Assembly: GCF_009192765.1 (NCBI RefSeq)
Contig: NZ_VOHQ01000002.1
Span: 62,001-126,000 of the forward strand
Source of the DNA: Agriterribacter humi
GTDB taxonomy: Bacteria; Bacteroidota; Bacteroidia; Chitinophagales; Chitinophagaceae
Direction of reading: 5' to 3'
DNA length: 64,000 nt
In this document: positions 33,015 to 42,658 of the stretch, one piece after another
Position numbering within the stretch: position 1 is the first letter of the stretch
How the letters are laid out: each line of letters opens with the position of its first letter
The notes under the pieces: generated by a model
The model's database searches: none
Told to the model about the DNA's origin: nothing
The model's input: the letters and a program-made list of their open reading frames with translations, nothing else
Program-made: the position numbers and the translations under genes

Positions 33015-33219
33015 TTTGCAGGTCACAAGTTTCAGGTTGCAGGGCAGAGCTTGCAGGTTTAAGGAGTTGGTTCAACTTTTTACCTTTCATCTTCTGAGCT
33101 ATAAGCTTTCAGCCGTCAGCTATGAGGTAAATATTACCTAATGATCGGCTTGATACTCCTTTTCTTCACTTTTCACCTCTCACGTCTCTCTTCTCACTAT
33201 TCACTACTCACTACTCACT
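33015..33219. repeat. Low-complexity spacer with ACTCACT-type repeats
   Basis: This spacer has GGTTTCAGG-like words near 33030, then a run of TCACTATTCACTACTCACTA type (33190-33220). The same words recur at 41560-41590. No gene seen. Confidence 0.5.
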
Positions 33220-34053
33220 TTAAGAGCGTTCCCTGTACGCTTTAATGATCTTCTTTAAAAATTCCGCCTGGTCTTCTTTCCAGAAAGTATTGGAAAAAAT
33301 TTCCACTTCATTAAATCCGTTAAAACCCGCGGCTTCCACCCACGACCTGATTTGTTTAACAGGAATGCAGCCTTCGCCCATCAGGCCCCTGTCGAACAAT
33401 AAATCCCTTGTTGGTGTTTTCCAGTCGCAAATATGAAAAGCCAGCAGGTGTTCATTGTTTCCGCAGCGTTTTATTTCCTGCTCAAGTTGCGGATCCCACC
33501 ACAGGTGATACACATCAACCGCTACACCCACCCAGGCAGAATGCAACGCTTCCGCCATATCATTCGCCTGCGCCAATGTATTAATGGCCGAACGGGTATC
33601 TGCATACATGGGATGCAGCGGTTCTATGGCCAGCTTTACGCCGGCGGCTGATGCATCAGGAATTATTGCAGCAATGCCATCGTGGATCTGTTTTCTTGAT
33701 TCTTCCAACGGCTGAGAAGGATCAGCGCCACAAACCAGCACGATCATGGGTGTTCCCAAGTCGGCGGCTTCTTCAATCGCTTTCCTGTTATCATCCATTG
33801 CCAGCTTTCTTTTGCCTGCATCTTTATCAGCAAAAAATCCTCCGCGGCAAAGAGATACGATGGTTAAATCATGCTCACGCAGCAGGTTGCCGGTTTGTTT
33901 TATATTTCTTCCTTCCAGTGCATCGCGCCAAACGGTAATACCTTTAACCCCGGCAGCAGCATAGTTTTTCGCAGCTTCTTCTATATTCCATGGTTTGGTA
34001 GTAATGGTGTGTATACACAACCGGGAAAGATCGGTATGTTCTTTTATCTTCAT
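33220..34053 (-). CDS. Sugar phosphate isomerase/epimerase family protein
   Basis: This 277-residue TIM-barrel (xylose isomerase-like) protein has metal-ligand-type segments VKLAIEPLHPMY, GVAVDVYHLWW, FHICDW and FNEVEIFS. The family isomerises or epimerises sugars and inositols. Its ATG overlaps the stop of the GH88-like gene by 4 bp. Confidence 0.85.
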   Translation of the reverse strand: MKIKEHTDLSRLCIHTITTKPWNIEEAAKNYAAAGVKGITVWRDALEGRNIKQTGNLLREHDLTIVSLCRGGFFADKDAGKRKLAMDDNRKAIEEAADLGTPMIVLVCGADPSQPLEESRKQIHDGIAAIIPDASAAGVKLAIEPLHPMYADTRSAINTLAQANDMAEALHSAWVGVAVDVYHLWWDPQLEQEIKRCGNNEHLLAFHICDWKTPTRDLLFDRGLMGEGCIPVKQIRSWVEAAGFNGFNEVEIFSNTFWKEDQAEFLKKIIKAYRERS

Positions 34054-35429
34054 TGAATATTAAAAAAGGTATAGTACGGTTCATTATTGATTACCCTTTG
34101 TAAATAAAGAGCTGCCTCACGGGCATGATAATCGCCCCACATACTCGATTCTCCATAAGGAATTTTACTTCCGGGTGGTATATGATCCCAGCCGTTGGGA
34201 CGGTGATAAATGGAATGCAGGATCAATCCCTGGTGATTTGGATTTGTGCTCAGGTAGGGCTCATCAAGCAGGGTATCCAGCACCGTTAGCCCTGCCTGCC
34301 AGTAGCGAATACCGTTTGCTGCATCTCCCTTGTCCTGCAGGTATTTGCCGAGCCTTAGCAATCCCTGTGCTGCAATGGCAGCGGCCGAGCTATCCACGGG
34401 TTCAAAATCATTAAAGGGATCGGCGGGTTTGTTTAAATAATCTCCTATTTTATTCAAACCAGGAGCCCCTGTATCCCAATACGGAATTCCATCAGAGGGA
34501 GTATGATCAATATAAAAATCGCAGGTTGCTTTCGCACCTTTAAGCAGGAGCGAAATAATATTTCCTTTTTTGGCATATAGGGCAATGTCATTTTCACTTA
34601 TCGTGTCGAACCATTCGAGTTCTTCCGCAAATCCGCACATTGCCCATGCCAGCCCTCTTGTCCAGGTACTGAAACCGGTATAACCCTGCTGTGAATTGGG
34701 GCAGCGGAAATTGCCGTCTTTTACATTAAAGATGCTTTCATGCGCAGTGCGCCCCCAAACATCGTATATATCACGCCCTTCATTATAGAATATGGAATAT
34801 TTGCCCGTGGCTGCCAGATGTTGAATGGCACGATCCAGCAGGCTGATCTTTTGATCGCCTTCAGCCTGCAAAAAATGACCGAGAGAATGACTTACTATTA
34901 GCGCCCGAACAGAACGGATGGTATCTACAAAAAGAGAGTGCGGACCATTGAACGAATAAATGTAGCCACCCTCTTTTATGCTTGTCCAGCGGCTTGCCTG
35001 CACGGCGCCGGAAATTTTCAGGGCCAGCGTATAAAAACTCTTTTCCCATTCACTATAAGGAATTTTGCCTTCGTGCATCAGGCGCAGTAAGTTGCCATAA
35101 GTGCTTACATTATTAAATCCATGATCGTGCACGCCTGTATGACTGATATGGGGCGCCATGGCAGCAACCGTTTTATTGCGGGCAAGTTCCAGTAACGGTT
35201 TTTCCCCGGTAGCATCATATTGTAAAATAGCGGAGCCATATTGAAAGCCCTGCGTCCATTCCGTCCATCCCCTTGTGGTATAATGGCCATTTATGGTAAA
35301 AACCGGAGAGCCTTTAGATGAATCATAATCTTTTTCAATAAGGGCAATTTTCTTTTCCGAGATATCCCAGAATTTTTTCAGTTTATTGTTGCAGCCGGAT
35401 GCCTGTAAGTTTGTTTTTATTTTTATCAT
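34050..35429 (-). CDS. GH88-like unsaturated glucuronyl hydrolase
   Basis: This 459-residue (alpha/alpha)6-barrel-type protein has GH88/105-like motifs HTGVHDHGFNNVSTYGNLL and TGFSTWTRGLAWAMCGF. Such enzymes remove unsaturated uronic acids left by polysaccharide lyases. No clear signal peptide is seen from this start, so the cellular location is uncertain. Confidence 0.8.
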   Translation of the reverse strand: MIKIKTNLQASGCNNKLKKFWDISEKKIALIEKDYDSSKGSPVFTINGHYTTRGWTEWTQGFQYGSAILQYDATGEKPLLELARNKTVAAMAPHISHTGVHDHGFNNVSTYGNLLRLMHEGKIPYSEWEKSFYTLALKISGAVQASRWTSIKEGGYIYSFNGPHSLFVDTIRSVRALIVSHSLGHFLQAEGDQKISLLDRAIQHLAATGKYSIFYNEGRDIYDVWGRTAHESIFNVKDGNFRCPNSQQGYTGFSTWTRGLAWAMCGFAEELEWFDTISENDIALYAKKGNIISLLLKGAKATCDFYIDHTPSDGIPYWDTGAPGLNKIGDYLNKPADPFNDFEPVDSSAAAIAAQGLLRLGKYLQDKGDAANGIRYWQAGLTVLDTLLDEPYLSTNPNHQGLILHSIYHRPNGWDHIPPGSKIPYGESSMWGDYHAREAALYLQRVINNEPYYTFFNIQ

Positions 35430-35596
35430 TAATGCCTGCTTAAAAAAATTATTTAATCCTTGTCATATTGGCGGGAGCATTTCACCTGCATACGTATTTT
35501 GGATGCAAAAGATATAATTTTTATGCCGTATAGAATAGAACTAATTCATTTTTTTAGAGCAATAATGAAAGTTGGGAAGGGAGCGATAACGGAATA

Positions 35597-36478
35597 TTAA
35601 CGCTCTGTTGCAGTATGGGTTGTTGTTTTTTGGGAATAGAATACAACGAAGATGCCTGACAATGATAAGATTGCGGAAATAAAGTAAAAGCAAAGGCTTA
35701 CTGAAACAGCCATATCATTATTTAGCTGAAGTATGGAAGCCGCCCAAACGATGGCAATTTCACGGGCGCCTAACCCGCCTATACTGAAAGGAAAAAGCGT
35801 GGATAGTGATGATAAAAGAAATATGGTAAAATAAGCGAAATAAAATTCGTGGCAGCCCAAGGCTTTTAATATAAATGCAACGGAAACAAGCTGGCAGCTT
35901 TGTACCAGTAAAGCTAAAAAATGTGTTTTGAAGAACCGGGCACTATGTGTGTGGAAAAAGAAACGGATAACAAAGTAATATATAATGCTGCCTGCCACAA
36001 AACCGCCTGCTATCAGCCAGGTATAATTATTGAACAGCGGAACAAATAAAGATAATGATACAATAAGAAAGCACAGGGCCCATAATCCGCTCAGGCGGTC
36101 AAAAAAAACAGCACTGAAAATTTGTTTGGACGCTGTGTTGTATTGTTTGCGAAGGGTTAGTATTTTATACCCATCGCCTCCAATGCCCCCCGGTAAAAAA
36201 ATATTATAAAACATTCCCTGTATGTACAATATAATATTGTGCTTAACAGATATGGGGAGCCGGATGTTTTTAAAAAAATTCAGCAGGCGAAAGGAAGAGA
36301 TGAATTGCGAAAGCGCAAAGAAAAGCAATGCCGGTGCAAAAAGCCATACTATTGCATTGTTCCATATGCGGGATAAGGCATTAAGATCAACTTTAGTATA
36401 AACAATCCATAAAGTAAGGCCTGTAACAGCCAGCTTTAAAAATACTTTAATGATATTCCAGGCTCTTTTCCTGTCCAT
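35597..36478 (-). CDS. UPF0104/lysylphosphatidylglycerol synthase-type membrane protein
   Basis: The ATG at 36478 gives 293 residues; a start at 36523 would overlap the GT2 gene more. About eight membrane helices and FLPGGIGGDGYKILTL and FSIGGLGAREIAIVW motifs mark the family often linked to glycosyltransferases. It probably flips or handles lipid-linked sugars with the two following-in-position GT genes. Confidence 0.82.
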   Translation of the reverse strand: MDRKRAWNIIKVFLKLAVTGLTLWIVYTKVDLNALSRIWNNAIVWLFAPALLFFALSQFISSFRLLNFFKNIRLPISVKHNIILYIQGMFYNIFLPGGIGGDGYKILTLRKQYNTASKQIFSAVFFDRLSGLWALCFLIVSLSLFVPLFNNYTWLIAGGFVAGSIIYYFVIRFFFHTHSARFFKTHFLALLVQSCQLVSVAFILKALGCHEFYFAYFTIFLLSSLSTLFPFSIGGLGAREIAIVWAASILQLNNDMAVSVSLCFYFISAILSLSGIFVVFYSQKTTTHTATER

Positions 36479-37406
36479 GTACAATACGTCTGATCTGGTA
36501 TGTTTTTTTATTCCCGGCTTCAAAGTAAATGCGGATGCTGATCTCTGCCAAAAATCCCAGGGTAATTAATTGTATACCACCCAGCAAAAGCAACAATCCC
36601 AGAATCAGTAAAGGCTTTCCCCATATATCATGTCCCATCATTTTTAAAACAAGGAGGTATATATTCGTGATCAACCCTATACTGAACATAATAAAGCCAA
36701 GCGTGCCAAACAGGTGCATGGGCTTTTGTATATATTTTCTGAAGAATATCATGGTAATGAGATCCGACATTACCCTGAACGTTCGGCCGAGCCCGTATTT
36801 TGATTGTCCGTATTTGCGTGGATGATGTTTTACATCTACCTGCACAATACTGGCGCCCTGTAGTTTGGCCAGCACCGGGATAAAGCGGTGCATTTCGCCA
36901 TATAATCCAAGGTCATCCGCAATTTCTTTTTTGAAGATCTTCAAAGTACAGCCATAGTCTTTAATATGCACACCTGTAAATTTCCTTATAAAGTAGTTCG
37001 CCACCCTGCTGGGTATTTTGCGTAAAATAAACCCATCCTGCCTGTCTTTACGGTTGCCTGCCACTACATCCCAGTCTTCCGACTTTAATTTATCAAGCAT
37101 AAACGGGATATCGCTGCTGTCGTTCTGAAGGTCGCCATCCAGTAATGCCACATACCTGCCTGTTGCATGATGAATACCGGCTGTCATGGCCGTGCTTTGC
37201 CCGTAATTTTTTCTCAGCTCAATCAGGGTGATCCTTTCATCAGCTATTTTCCGGATTGCTCTTGGCGTGCCATCTGTTGATCCGTCGTCTACAAAAATTA
37301 CTTCGTAGTCAATGCCCGACAGATCATATTTTAATTTTCTTACGAGGGGGCTGATGTTTTCCCGTTCATTTAAAACAGTTATTATAATAGATAGTTCCGG
37401 AGTCAT
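36447..37406 (-). CDS. Glycosyltransferase family 2 (dolichol-P-mannose synthase/ArnC type)
   Basis: This 319-residue protein has a GT-A domain with VIFVDDGSTDGT, the DxD-like DGDLQND and the ArnC-like QDGFILRK region. Two C-terminal membrane helices follow (FGTLGFIMFSIGLITNIYLL). It transfers a sugar to a polyprenyl phosphate. It is upstream of the UPF0104 gene with a 32-bp overlap. Confidence 0.88.
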   Translation of the reverse strand: MTPELSIIITVLNERENISPLVRKLKYDLSGIDYEVIFVDDGSTDGTPRAIRKIADERITLIELRKNYGQSTAMTAGIHHATGRYVALLDGDLQNDSSDIPFMLDKLKSEDWDVVAGNRKDRQDGFILRKIPSRVANYFIRKFTGVHIKDYGCTLKIFKKEIADDLGLYGEMHRFIPVLAKLQGASIVQVDVKHHPRKYGQSKYGLGRTFRVMSDLITMIFFRKYIQKPMHLFGTLGFIMFSIGLITNIYLLVLKMMGHDIWGKPLLILGLLLLLGGIQLITLGFLAEISIRIYFEAGNKKTYQIRRIVHGQEKSLEYH

Positions 37407-37417
37407 AAAAAATGTTT

Positions 37418-39094
37418 TTAAGGTGAAATTTTCAGAAGGTACAATCTGTCGAGCGTTTTCGGCCGGGTAGCCGGATTTAAGAAGGCAAGTTTCAACCGGG
37501 TAATATGAAAATGTTCGCTTTCGATCGTTTCCGCAACCGGTACCTGGCTCTGTTTTAAGGAGTCCAGTCCTGGTGCATCGGTAAGAAGCCAGTATGCCCT
37601 ACCGGACTTGTTTATAATTTCCTCAAGAGAGAACGTTGGTGCAAGATGTTCGGTATCGAAATCAAATGCAAAATTATAGGTATTATAATAATAAACATCG
37701 GCCGGGTCAATTTGTTTTTCCCGCGAAAGCTTAGCCAGGTTCAAACCACCCTCATAACGCAGTAATTGAGGGTAAAAAAAGCCATTCAGTATAATATTTA
37801 CCAATGCAATACCGGTAACGCTTACAGCAGTGATCTTAGAGAGTGGCTTTTGCCTGCTAAAGGTGCACCAGCATATAAACAAAAGTGCTGCTAATGCGAG
37901 TGTGCAGACCAAAGCAATATGAACAGGGAAAAACCATATATACAATACCGCAATAAGTATTACCATTAGCAGGGAAATACTTATCTGGAGCCTTGAAATT
38001 ACATTTAGTATTTTCCTGTAACCATGTTGATCATCCAGCTCTACCAATTTTGCAGCGGTTAAAACAGCAAGAAAAGGGAAAATAATATTGAGGTAATGCG
38101 GAAGCTGAAACCGGGAAGCTGAAATTAAAATGAAAACAAATACAATGGTACCGATAGTAAACGCTTCTGCGTTTTTTGCAAAAGCAAATTTCGTTACCCA
38201 CAAATTTTTTATGCGGCTCGCCGCTGCATAATAAGCCAGCAGTGCCCAGGGCAGAAATGCCCATAGCAGCGTATGGAAATAAAAAAAATAATCCTTTTTA
38301 CCTCCGCCCCAGTTTTCCCCTTCCAGCCTTTCTATGTTCTGTCCCCATAAAATGAATTGTATACCCGAAATATGGTTCATTCCCCTGATCTCTTTTTCAG
38401 GATGAAGATCAAACTGGAGGTAATAACAGTATAATACCGGAAGCATAAAAACAATGGTGCACAATGCAACGATTACCCATTTGATATGGAAAAGCTGCGA
38501 AAAATCGCGTTTATACAGCAGGTAGAAGAACAAGGCTCCACAGGGAATAGCGATGCCTGCCATGCCTTTGGTAGAAAAGCCTAACGCCATAAACAAGGCT
38601 GCTGCTATTGCGTTATACCATTTTTTTGCGATGGTGGCTTCAAGCAATTGCCAGGAGGCTAAAATAATGCAGGCTGTAAGAATGGCGTCCATACGTACAT
38701 CCATGCAGGCGAGTATGAAGGCCTGGGAAGAGACCAATATTAATGCGGCCAGCTTGCCTGTTTCTGCATTATACAGCCGTTTCCCTGTTTTATACGTTGC
38801 CCATGCGCCGGCGATGCTAAAAAGCAATGAAGGCAATTTATACGCAAAGGGAGTAACTCCAAATATGTGGTAGCTTGCTGCGGCCAGCCAAAATAATAAA
38901 TGAGGCTTGTCTAAATAATCTTTTCCACGATCAATTAAATCTACATAATTATGGTGTTGATACATGTGAAGGGCGATGTTGGCATGATGAGAAGCATCGC
39001 CATTCATCAGGGGCAGAAATAATCCCAGCAGGTAACATATGCTAACAATAAAAAGTAAAAGGATGTACTGCCTTTTACCTGAGAAAGGAAACAT
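37418..39094 (-). CDS. ArnT-like glycosyltransferase (GT39/PMT_2)
   Basis: This 558-residue multi-pass protein has the first-loop acidic pattern LMNGDASHHANIALHMYQ and DYLDKPHLLFWLAAASY, typical of GT39/83 enzymes that use polyprenyl-phosphate sugars. It likely modifies lipid A or proteins in the periplasm. It lies 11 bp before the GT2 gene. Confidence 0.87.
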   Translation of the reverse strand: MFPFSGKRQYILLLFIVSICYLLGLFLPLMNGDASHHANIALHMYQHHNYVDLIDRGKDYLDKPHLLFWLAAASYHIFGVTPFAYKLPSLLFSIAGAWATYKTGKRLYNAETGKLAALILVSSQAFILACMDVRMDAILTACIILASWQLLEATIAKKWYNAIAAALFMALGFSTKGMAGIAIPCGALFFYLLYKRDFSQLFHIKWVIVALCTIVFMLPVLYCYYLQFDLHPEKEIRGMNHISGIQFILWGQNIERLEGENWGGGKKDYFFYFHTLLWAFLPWALLAYYAAASRIKNLWVTKFAFAKNAEAFTIGTIVFVFILISASRFQLPHYLNIIFPFLAVLTAAKLVELDDQHGYRKILNVISRLQISISLLMVILIAVLYIWFFPVHIALVCTLALAALLFICWCTFSRQKPLSKITAVSVTGIALVNIILNGFFYPQLLRYEGGLNLAKLSREKQIDPADVYYYNTYNFAFDFDTEHLAPTFSLEEIINKSGRAYWLLTDAPGLDSLKQSQVPVAETIESEHFHITRLKLAFLNPATRPKTLDRLYLLKISP

Positions 39095-39266
39095 AACAGT
39101 AATGTATAAGGTTTAATGCCCAATCTTTGCTGATGCGGCCGAACAGTTGCTTTTTGACTGGCAAAATTACCTTATTTATAGAACAGCAATACAAATGCAA
39201 AACGTAATCCGACCGTTTATCACAAACTATACCGGAAGTAGTTGAATAGGTGCGCCAGGGAGCCCT

Positions 39267-41414
39267 TTAATTTACTACGAGTTCACTTAAAAACACCCAG
39301 CCTGGTTTTCCTTTATTATTATGCCATGCGGGAAGCGCAGAAATGGGTTTTATTATAATCTTCAGGCACAACACTTCTGCCGTTGTTAAGCTAACGCTTT
39401 CCTGTAAAGATGCGGCAGGCTTGTTTTTTTCGGGTATGACAGGGGTTAGTTTACCCAGTAGTTTTAATTGTGCTTTATCTATTCCTCCCCATACTTCTAT
39501 TTTCGCGGGCGGGAAAATGTGTCCGCCTGTATTTTGCAGCATTTGGAACAGAACATTTTTCGGACTTACCGCTTTATTGAAAAATAAATAATATGCGGCT
39601 TCATTTTTTTGGTAGCCCAGCCATTCTCCATTAGAAAAATTGGCAAAATCGCCCAATGTTCCATCGGTAAGCAGGGCAGGGGTTTCCGCACTGTATTTTG
39701 GATCGGGCCTGGTAATGAAGGATATAGAATCGGGCACAAATCCCTGCTTAATAAAAGCAGCCTGCACCGGTGTGCTTCCATACCATCCTTTTTTGTAAGC
39801 CTTCGCTATTAGCGTAACGCTTTGGTCAACAGCAATAGGTTCGGTATACAGCTTTCCACTCAGACTGTCGGGTTGTGTTCCATCTAAAGTATACCGTATA
39901 TCCACACCTTTAAAGGGATGCTTGATTTCCAGCGTGGTAGTCTTATTAAAAATGCCCTGTGGTGTTTTTATAATAGGAGGGCTCAGCGCTATGATCACAT
40001 CTCCCTTATCAATATAACCTGTTTCGATATAAACATTTGAAAATTTTTTCTTAAGCGGTTGTAATTGCAGACTGTCTATTTTGGTATCCCATACAAATAC
40101 AGATTCCAGTTCGGGCAGGGGTAGAATTTTTGCTAATGCAGCAGCGGTAACTGCAGTACCGGAAAGCGTTATTTCGCGCAGCTTTTGCAATGTATTTAAC
40201 TGTTCTACTCCTTTAGCTGTAACGTCGGTATAATTGAGGTTCAGCTTTTGCAGGTTAACCAATTGCTGAATCACTTTCATATCTTCATCCTTAACAGGCA
40301 GGCGCGACAGGTTCAATTCTACGATCTGTTGTTTTACGGGCAGAAGCTCTTCCAGCGCTTTGGTGGAAAATATATTGCGGCCATATAAATTAACCGAAAG
40401 CGCCGGTGAATTTTTCCCCAGCGGTACTACCATGCGGTAATTATTATTTAAAGCGAGCACTTTCTTTTCATCGGCCGCTTCAAAATCATACACGGGCTCA
40501 GCGGTATTTTCATCAGCCTGTAAATAATTGGTAGCCAGCAAGCGGAATGAATCCTGCTCCGGCAGGCTGAATAATTTACTTTCTGTTACCGCGCCTGATT
40601 TAATCCATGCGTACAACAATGCAGATTCAGCTTCTGTTAATTGCGGCTTGGCGGCAGGTGGCATATGCTTTTTGTCGTCTACCGGTAAGTGCAGGCGCCG
40701 GATCATTAAACTCGTATCTGGCTGCCCGGGAATAAATAAAGGCCCGGATTTACCACCTGCCAGAACACCCTTGAGGTTTTCGAGCAGCAGTTCCCCTTTC
40801 AGTTTCGACGCACTGTGGCAGCCGGTGCATTTGCTTTCAAGAATGGGTTGTATTACATCGGCAAATACAACTGCTTTTTCAGGAGGCACAAATTCTTTCT
40901 GTTGATTTAAAACAGGGGCCAGCACATAATCTACTCCATGGGTTAAATTGGCGCCCCAATGCCCTGTTATTATAATGGCAAACGTGGCGGCGACAGTAAA
41001 AAATTTCGTGAATACAATATGTTTAACCAAAAAGTCGTGATAAGAATAGAAGAGAAATCCCAGTATGGCAATGCTAACTCCGCCCCATTTATGCCAGAGC
41101 AATAAATCGCCTCCGCTCACATCTTCCAGGGATAACAGCATGCCCAGGATAGCGGTAATTACTGCCGATAAAGCCGCTGTAAGCCGCAACAAGGACAGCC
41201 ATTCATTTTCTGCGCCTTTACTAACGGGGATCCACATTGTAAAAAAAGAGATCAGCAGTAATACGATAGGAAAATGAAGAAACATAGGGTGCAGCCTGCC
41301 TGCCACGGCAAGCCAACTGGGTATGTGCAGGAAGCTTTCAAATACAACCAAAAAAAGAAGAAAGACCATGCTGCCGAATAATACCCCGCCACCGATTCTT
41401 TTAACTGTTTGCAT
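39267..41414 (-). CDS. Membrane cytochrome-domain protein with LRR and chitobiase-like C-terminus
   Basis: This 715-residue protein has N-terminal membrane helices (to about residue 165). A planctomycete-type cytochrome domain follows with CTGCHSASKLKGELLL and KHMPPAAKPQLTEAES, then leucine-rich segments (VNLQKLNLNYTDVTAKGVEQ) and a repeat like chitobiase C-terminal domains (VDIRYTLDGTQPDSLSGKLY). It is probably surface-exposed and redox-active. Confidence 0.8.
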   Translation of the reverse strand: MQTVKRIGGGVLFGSMVFLLFLVVFESFLHIPSWLAVAGRLHPMFLHFPIVLLLISFFTMWIPVSKGAENEWLSLLRLTAALSAVITAILGMLLSLEDVSGGDLLLWHKWGGVSIAILGFLFYSYHDFLVKHIVFTKFFTVAATFAIIITGHWGANLTHGVDYVLAPVLNQQKEFVPPEKAVVFADVIQPILESKCTGCHSASKLKGELLLENLKGVLAGGKSGPLFIPGQPDTSLMIRRLHLPVDDKKHMPPAAKPQLTEAESALLYAWIKSGAVTESKLFSLPEQDSFRLLATNYLQADENTAEPVYDFEAADEKKVLALNNNYRMVVPLGKNSPALSVNLYGRNIFSTKALEELLPVKQQIVELNLSRLPVKDEDMKVIQQLVNLQKLNLNYTDVTAKGVEQLNTLQKLREITLSGTAVTAAALAKILPLPELESVFVWDTKIDSLQLQPLKKKFSNVYIETGYIDKGDVIIALSPPIIKTPQGIFNKTTTLEIKHPFKGVDIRYTLDGTQPDSLSGKLYTEPIAVDQSVTLIAKAYKKGWYGSTPVQAAFIKQGFVPDSISFITRPDPKYSAETPALLTDGTLGDFANFSNGEWLGYQKNEAAYYLFFNKAVSPKNVLFQMLQNTGGHIFPPAKIEVWGGIDKAQLKLLGKLTPVIPEKNKPAASLQESVSLTTAEVLCLKIIIKPISALPAWHNNKGKPGWVFLSELVVN

Positions 41415-41536
41415 GTATATCGCTATAATTTTAAAATCGTTGTATATATCTGTTTGCTTAGCCCGTTTAAATTATCAGTACTGTGTTTGTACTAAAATAT
41501 CGCCGGTATCCGGTAATGTCATGAAAAGCAACCTGC

Positions 41537-41590
41537 TTCTCTCACCTCTCCCTTCTCACCTCTCTCATCACACTATTCACTACTCACCTC
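41537..41590. repeat. CT-rich TCACCTCT/TCACTA repeat run
   Basis: Degenerate words TCTCACCTCTCCC and CACTATTCACTACTCACC lie between two minus-strand genes and resemble those near 840 and 33200. No gene seen. Confidence 0.5.
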
Positions 41591-42616
41591 TTACACCCTG
41601 CTAAACTTATAGGGGTATACTTTGTTTGATGCCCATTGTGCCACATAAATACTTCCTTCGTCATCTATGCACACATCGTGCGGATGAACAAATATCTTTT
41701 CCGTTTGCGACATCGGCTGAAGTTTGCCGTCTTTATAAACCGGTTCTGATCCGCCGATATTGGAAACCACTTTATTGTTTTTATCTAATATGGTTACAAA
41801 ACCTGTTCCCGGGGAGTTTAAATCAGGTGAACGCAACACCGCTGCATACAGGTGATCGCCATGTATAACCGGCCGGCAAACGCAGGCTCCCGGTAATTCA
41901 ATTACCTCTATCAGCTTTCCATCCATTGAAAATCTTTTGAAACAATTGCGTGTACGGTCGGTGATCAGCAAAGAAGGCGTTCCCTGTCTCCTGTCAACTG
42001 TTATACCATGCGCATTGTCAAGATTGGCTGTAGTATCTCCTTTGCCTCCAAAAAAATGTTTCAATTTTCCTTTTTCATCGTAATGCATAATGTATTGCGA
42101 ACCATAGCCATCGGCAATATAAAAATCGCCGTTGTCTAAAACCGTTGTTTCTGTAGGAACGAATGCCTCCTTCTTTTCATACACACCTGTTTCCTTTGGA
42201 TAATCTATCGTTAGTAAAATCTTGCCGTCCATCGTGGTTTTATATACCTGGTGCTTGTTGGTATCGGTAATAAATAGATATTCTTCTCCCCCGGCACGAT
42301 GCAATGTAAGCCCGTGTGCACCCGGGAATTCATGACCCCAGCTTCCTTTTAGCTTACCCGATTTATTGTAAATAAGAATATTGTTTTTAGTTTCATTTGT
42401 TAGCAAAATGATGCGTCCTTTTTTATCCTGTATCATTTCGTGGCAATCCTTTACAGGATATTTTTCCGGGTTTAAGGCGCCCCATTTTACATTCATGCGG
42501 TAACGCATATCATTGTGCCCGTATATGGGGTCATTTTTTCCGGCAAACATATCTTTTGTAATGGCTACAGCACCTGCTGCTAATCCTGCGTTTTTTAAAA
42601 ATTTCCTTCTGTTCAT
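41591..42616 (-). CDS. NHL/6-bladed propeller protein with Tat-type signal
   Basis: This 341-residue protein starts MNRRKFLKNAGLAAGAVAIT, a Tat-like signal, and continues with repeated propeller strands (GKIILLTN, GDFYIADGYGSQYIMHY, SLLITDRTRNCFKRF, GSIYVAQWASNKVY). It may be a periplasmic lyase or binding protein. It is last in the DUF1501/DUF1549 run. Confidence 0.8.
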   Translation of the reverse strand: MNRRKFLKNAGLAAGAVAITKDMFAGKNDPIYGHNDMRYRMNVKWGALNPEKYPVKDCHEMIQDKKGRIILLTNETKNNILIYNKSGKLKGSWGHEFPGAHGLTLHRAGGEEYLFITDTNKHQVYKTTMDGKILLTIDYPKETGVYEKKEAFVPTETTVLDNGDFYIADGYGSQYIMHYDEKGKLKHFFGGKGDTTANLDNAHGITVDRRQGTPSLLITDRTRNCFKRFSMDGKLIEVIELPGACVCRPVIHGDHLYAAVLRSPDLNSPGTGFVTILDKNNKVVSNIGGSEPVYKDGKLQPMSQTEKIFVHPHDVCIDDEGSIYVAQWASNKVYPYKFSRV

Positions 42617-42658
42617 AAAGAATCGTTGTAGTAAGATTAATTGTAGAGAAATAAATTA

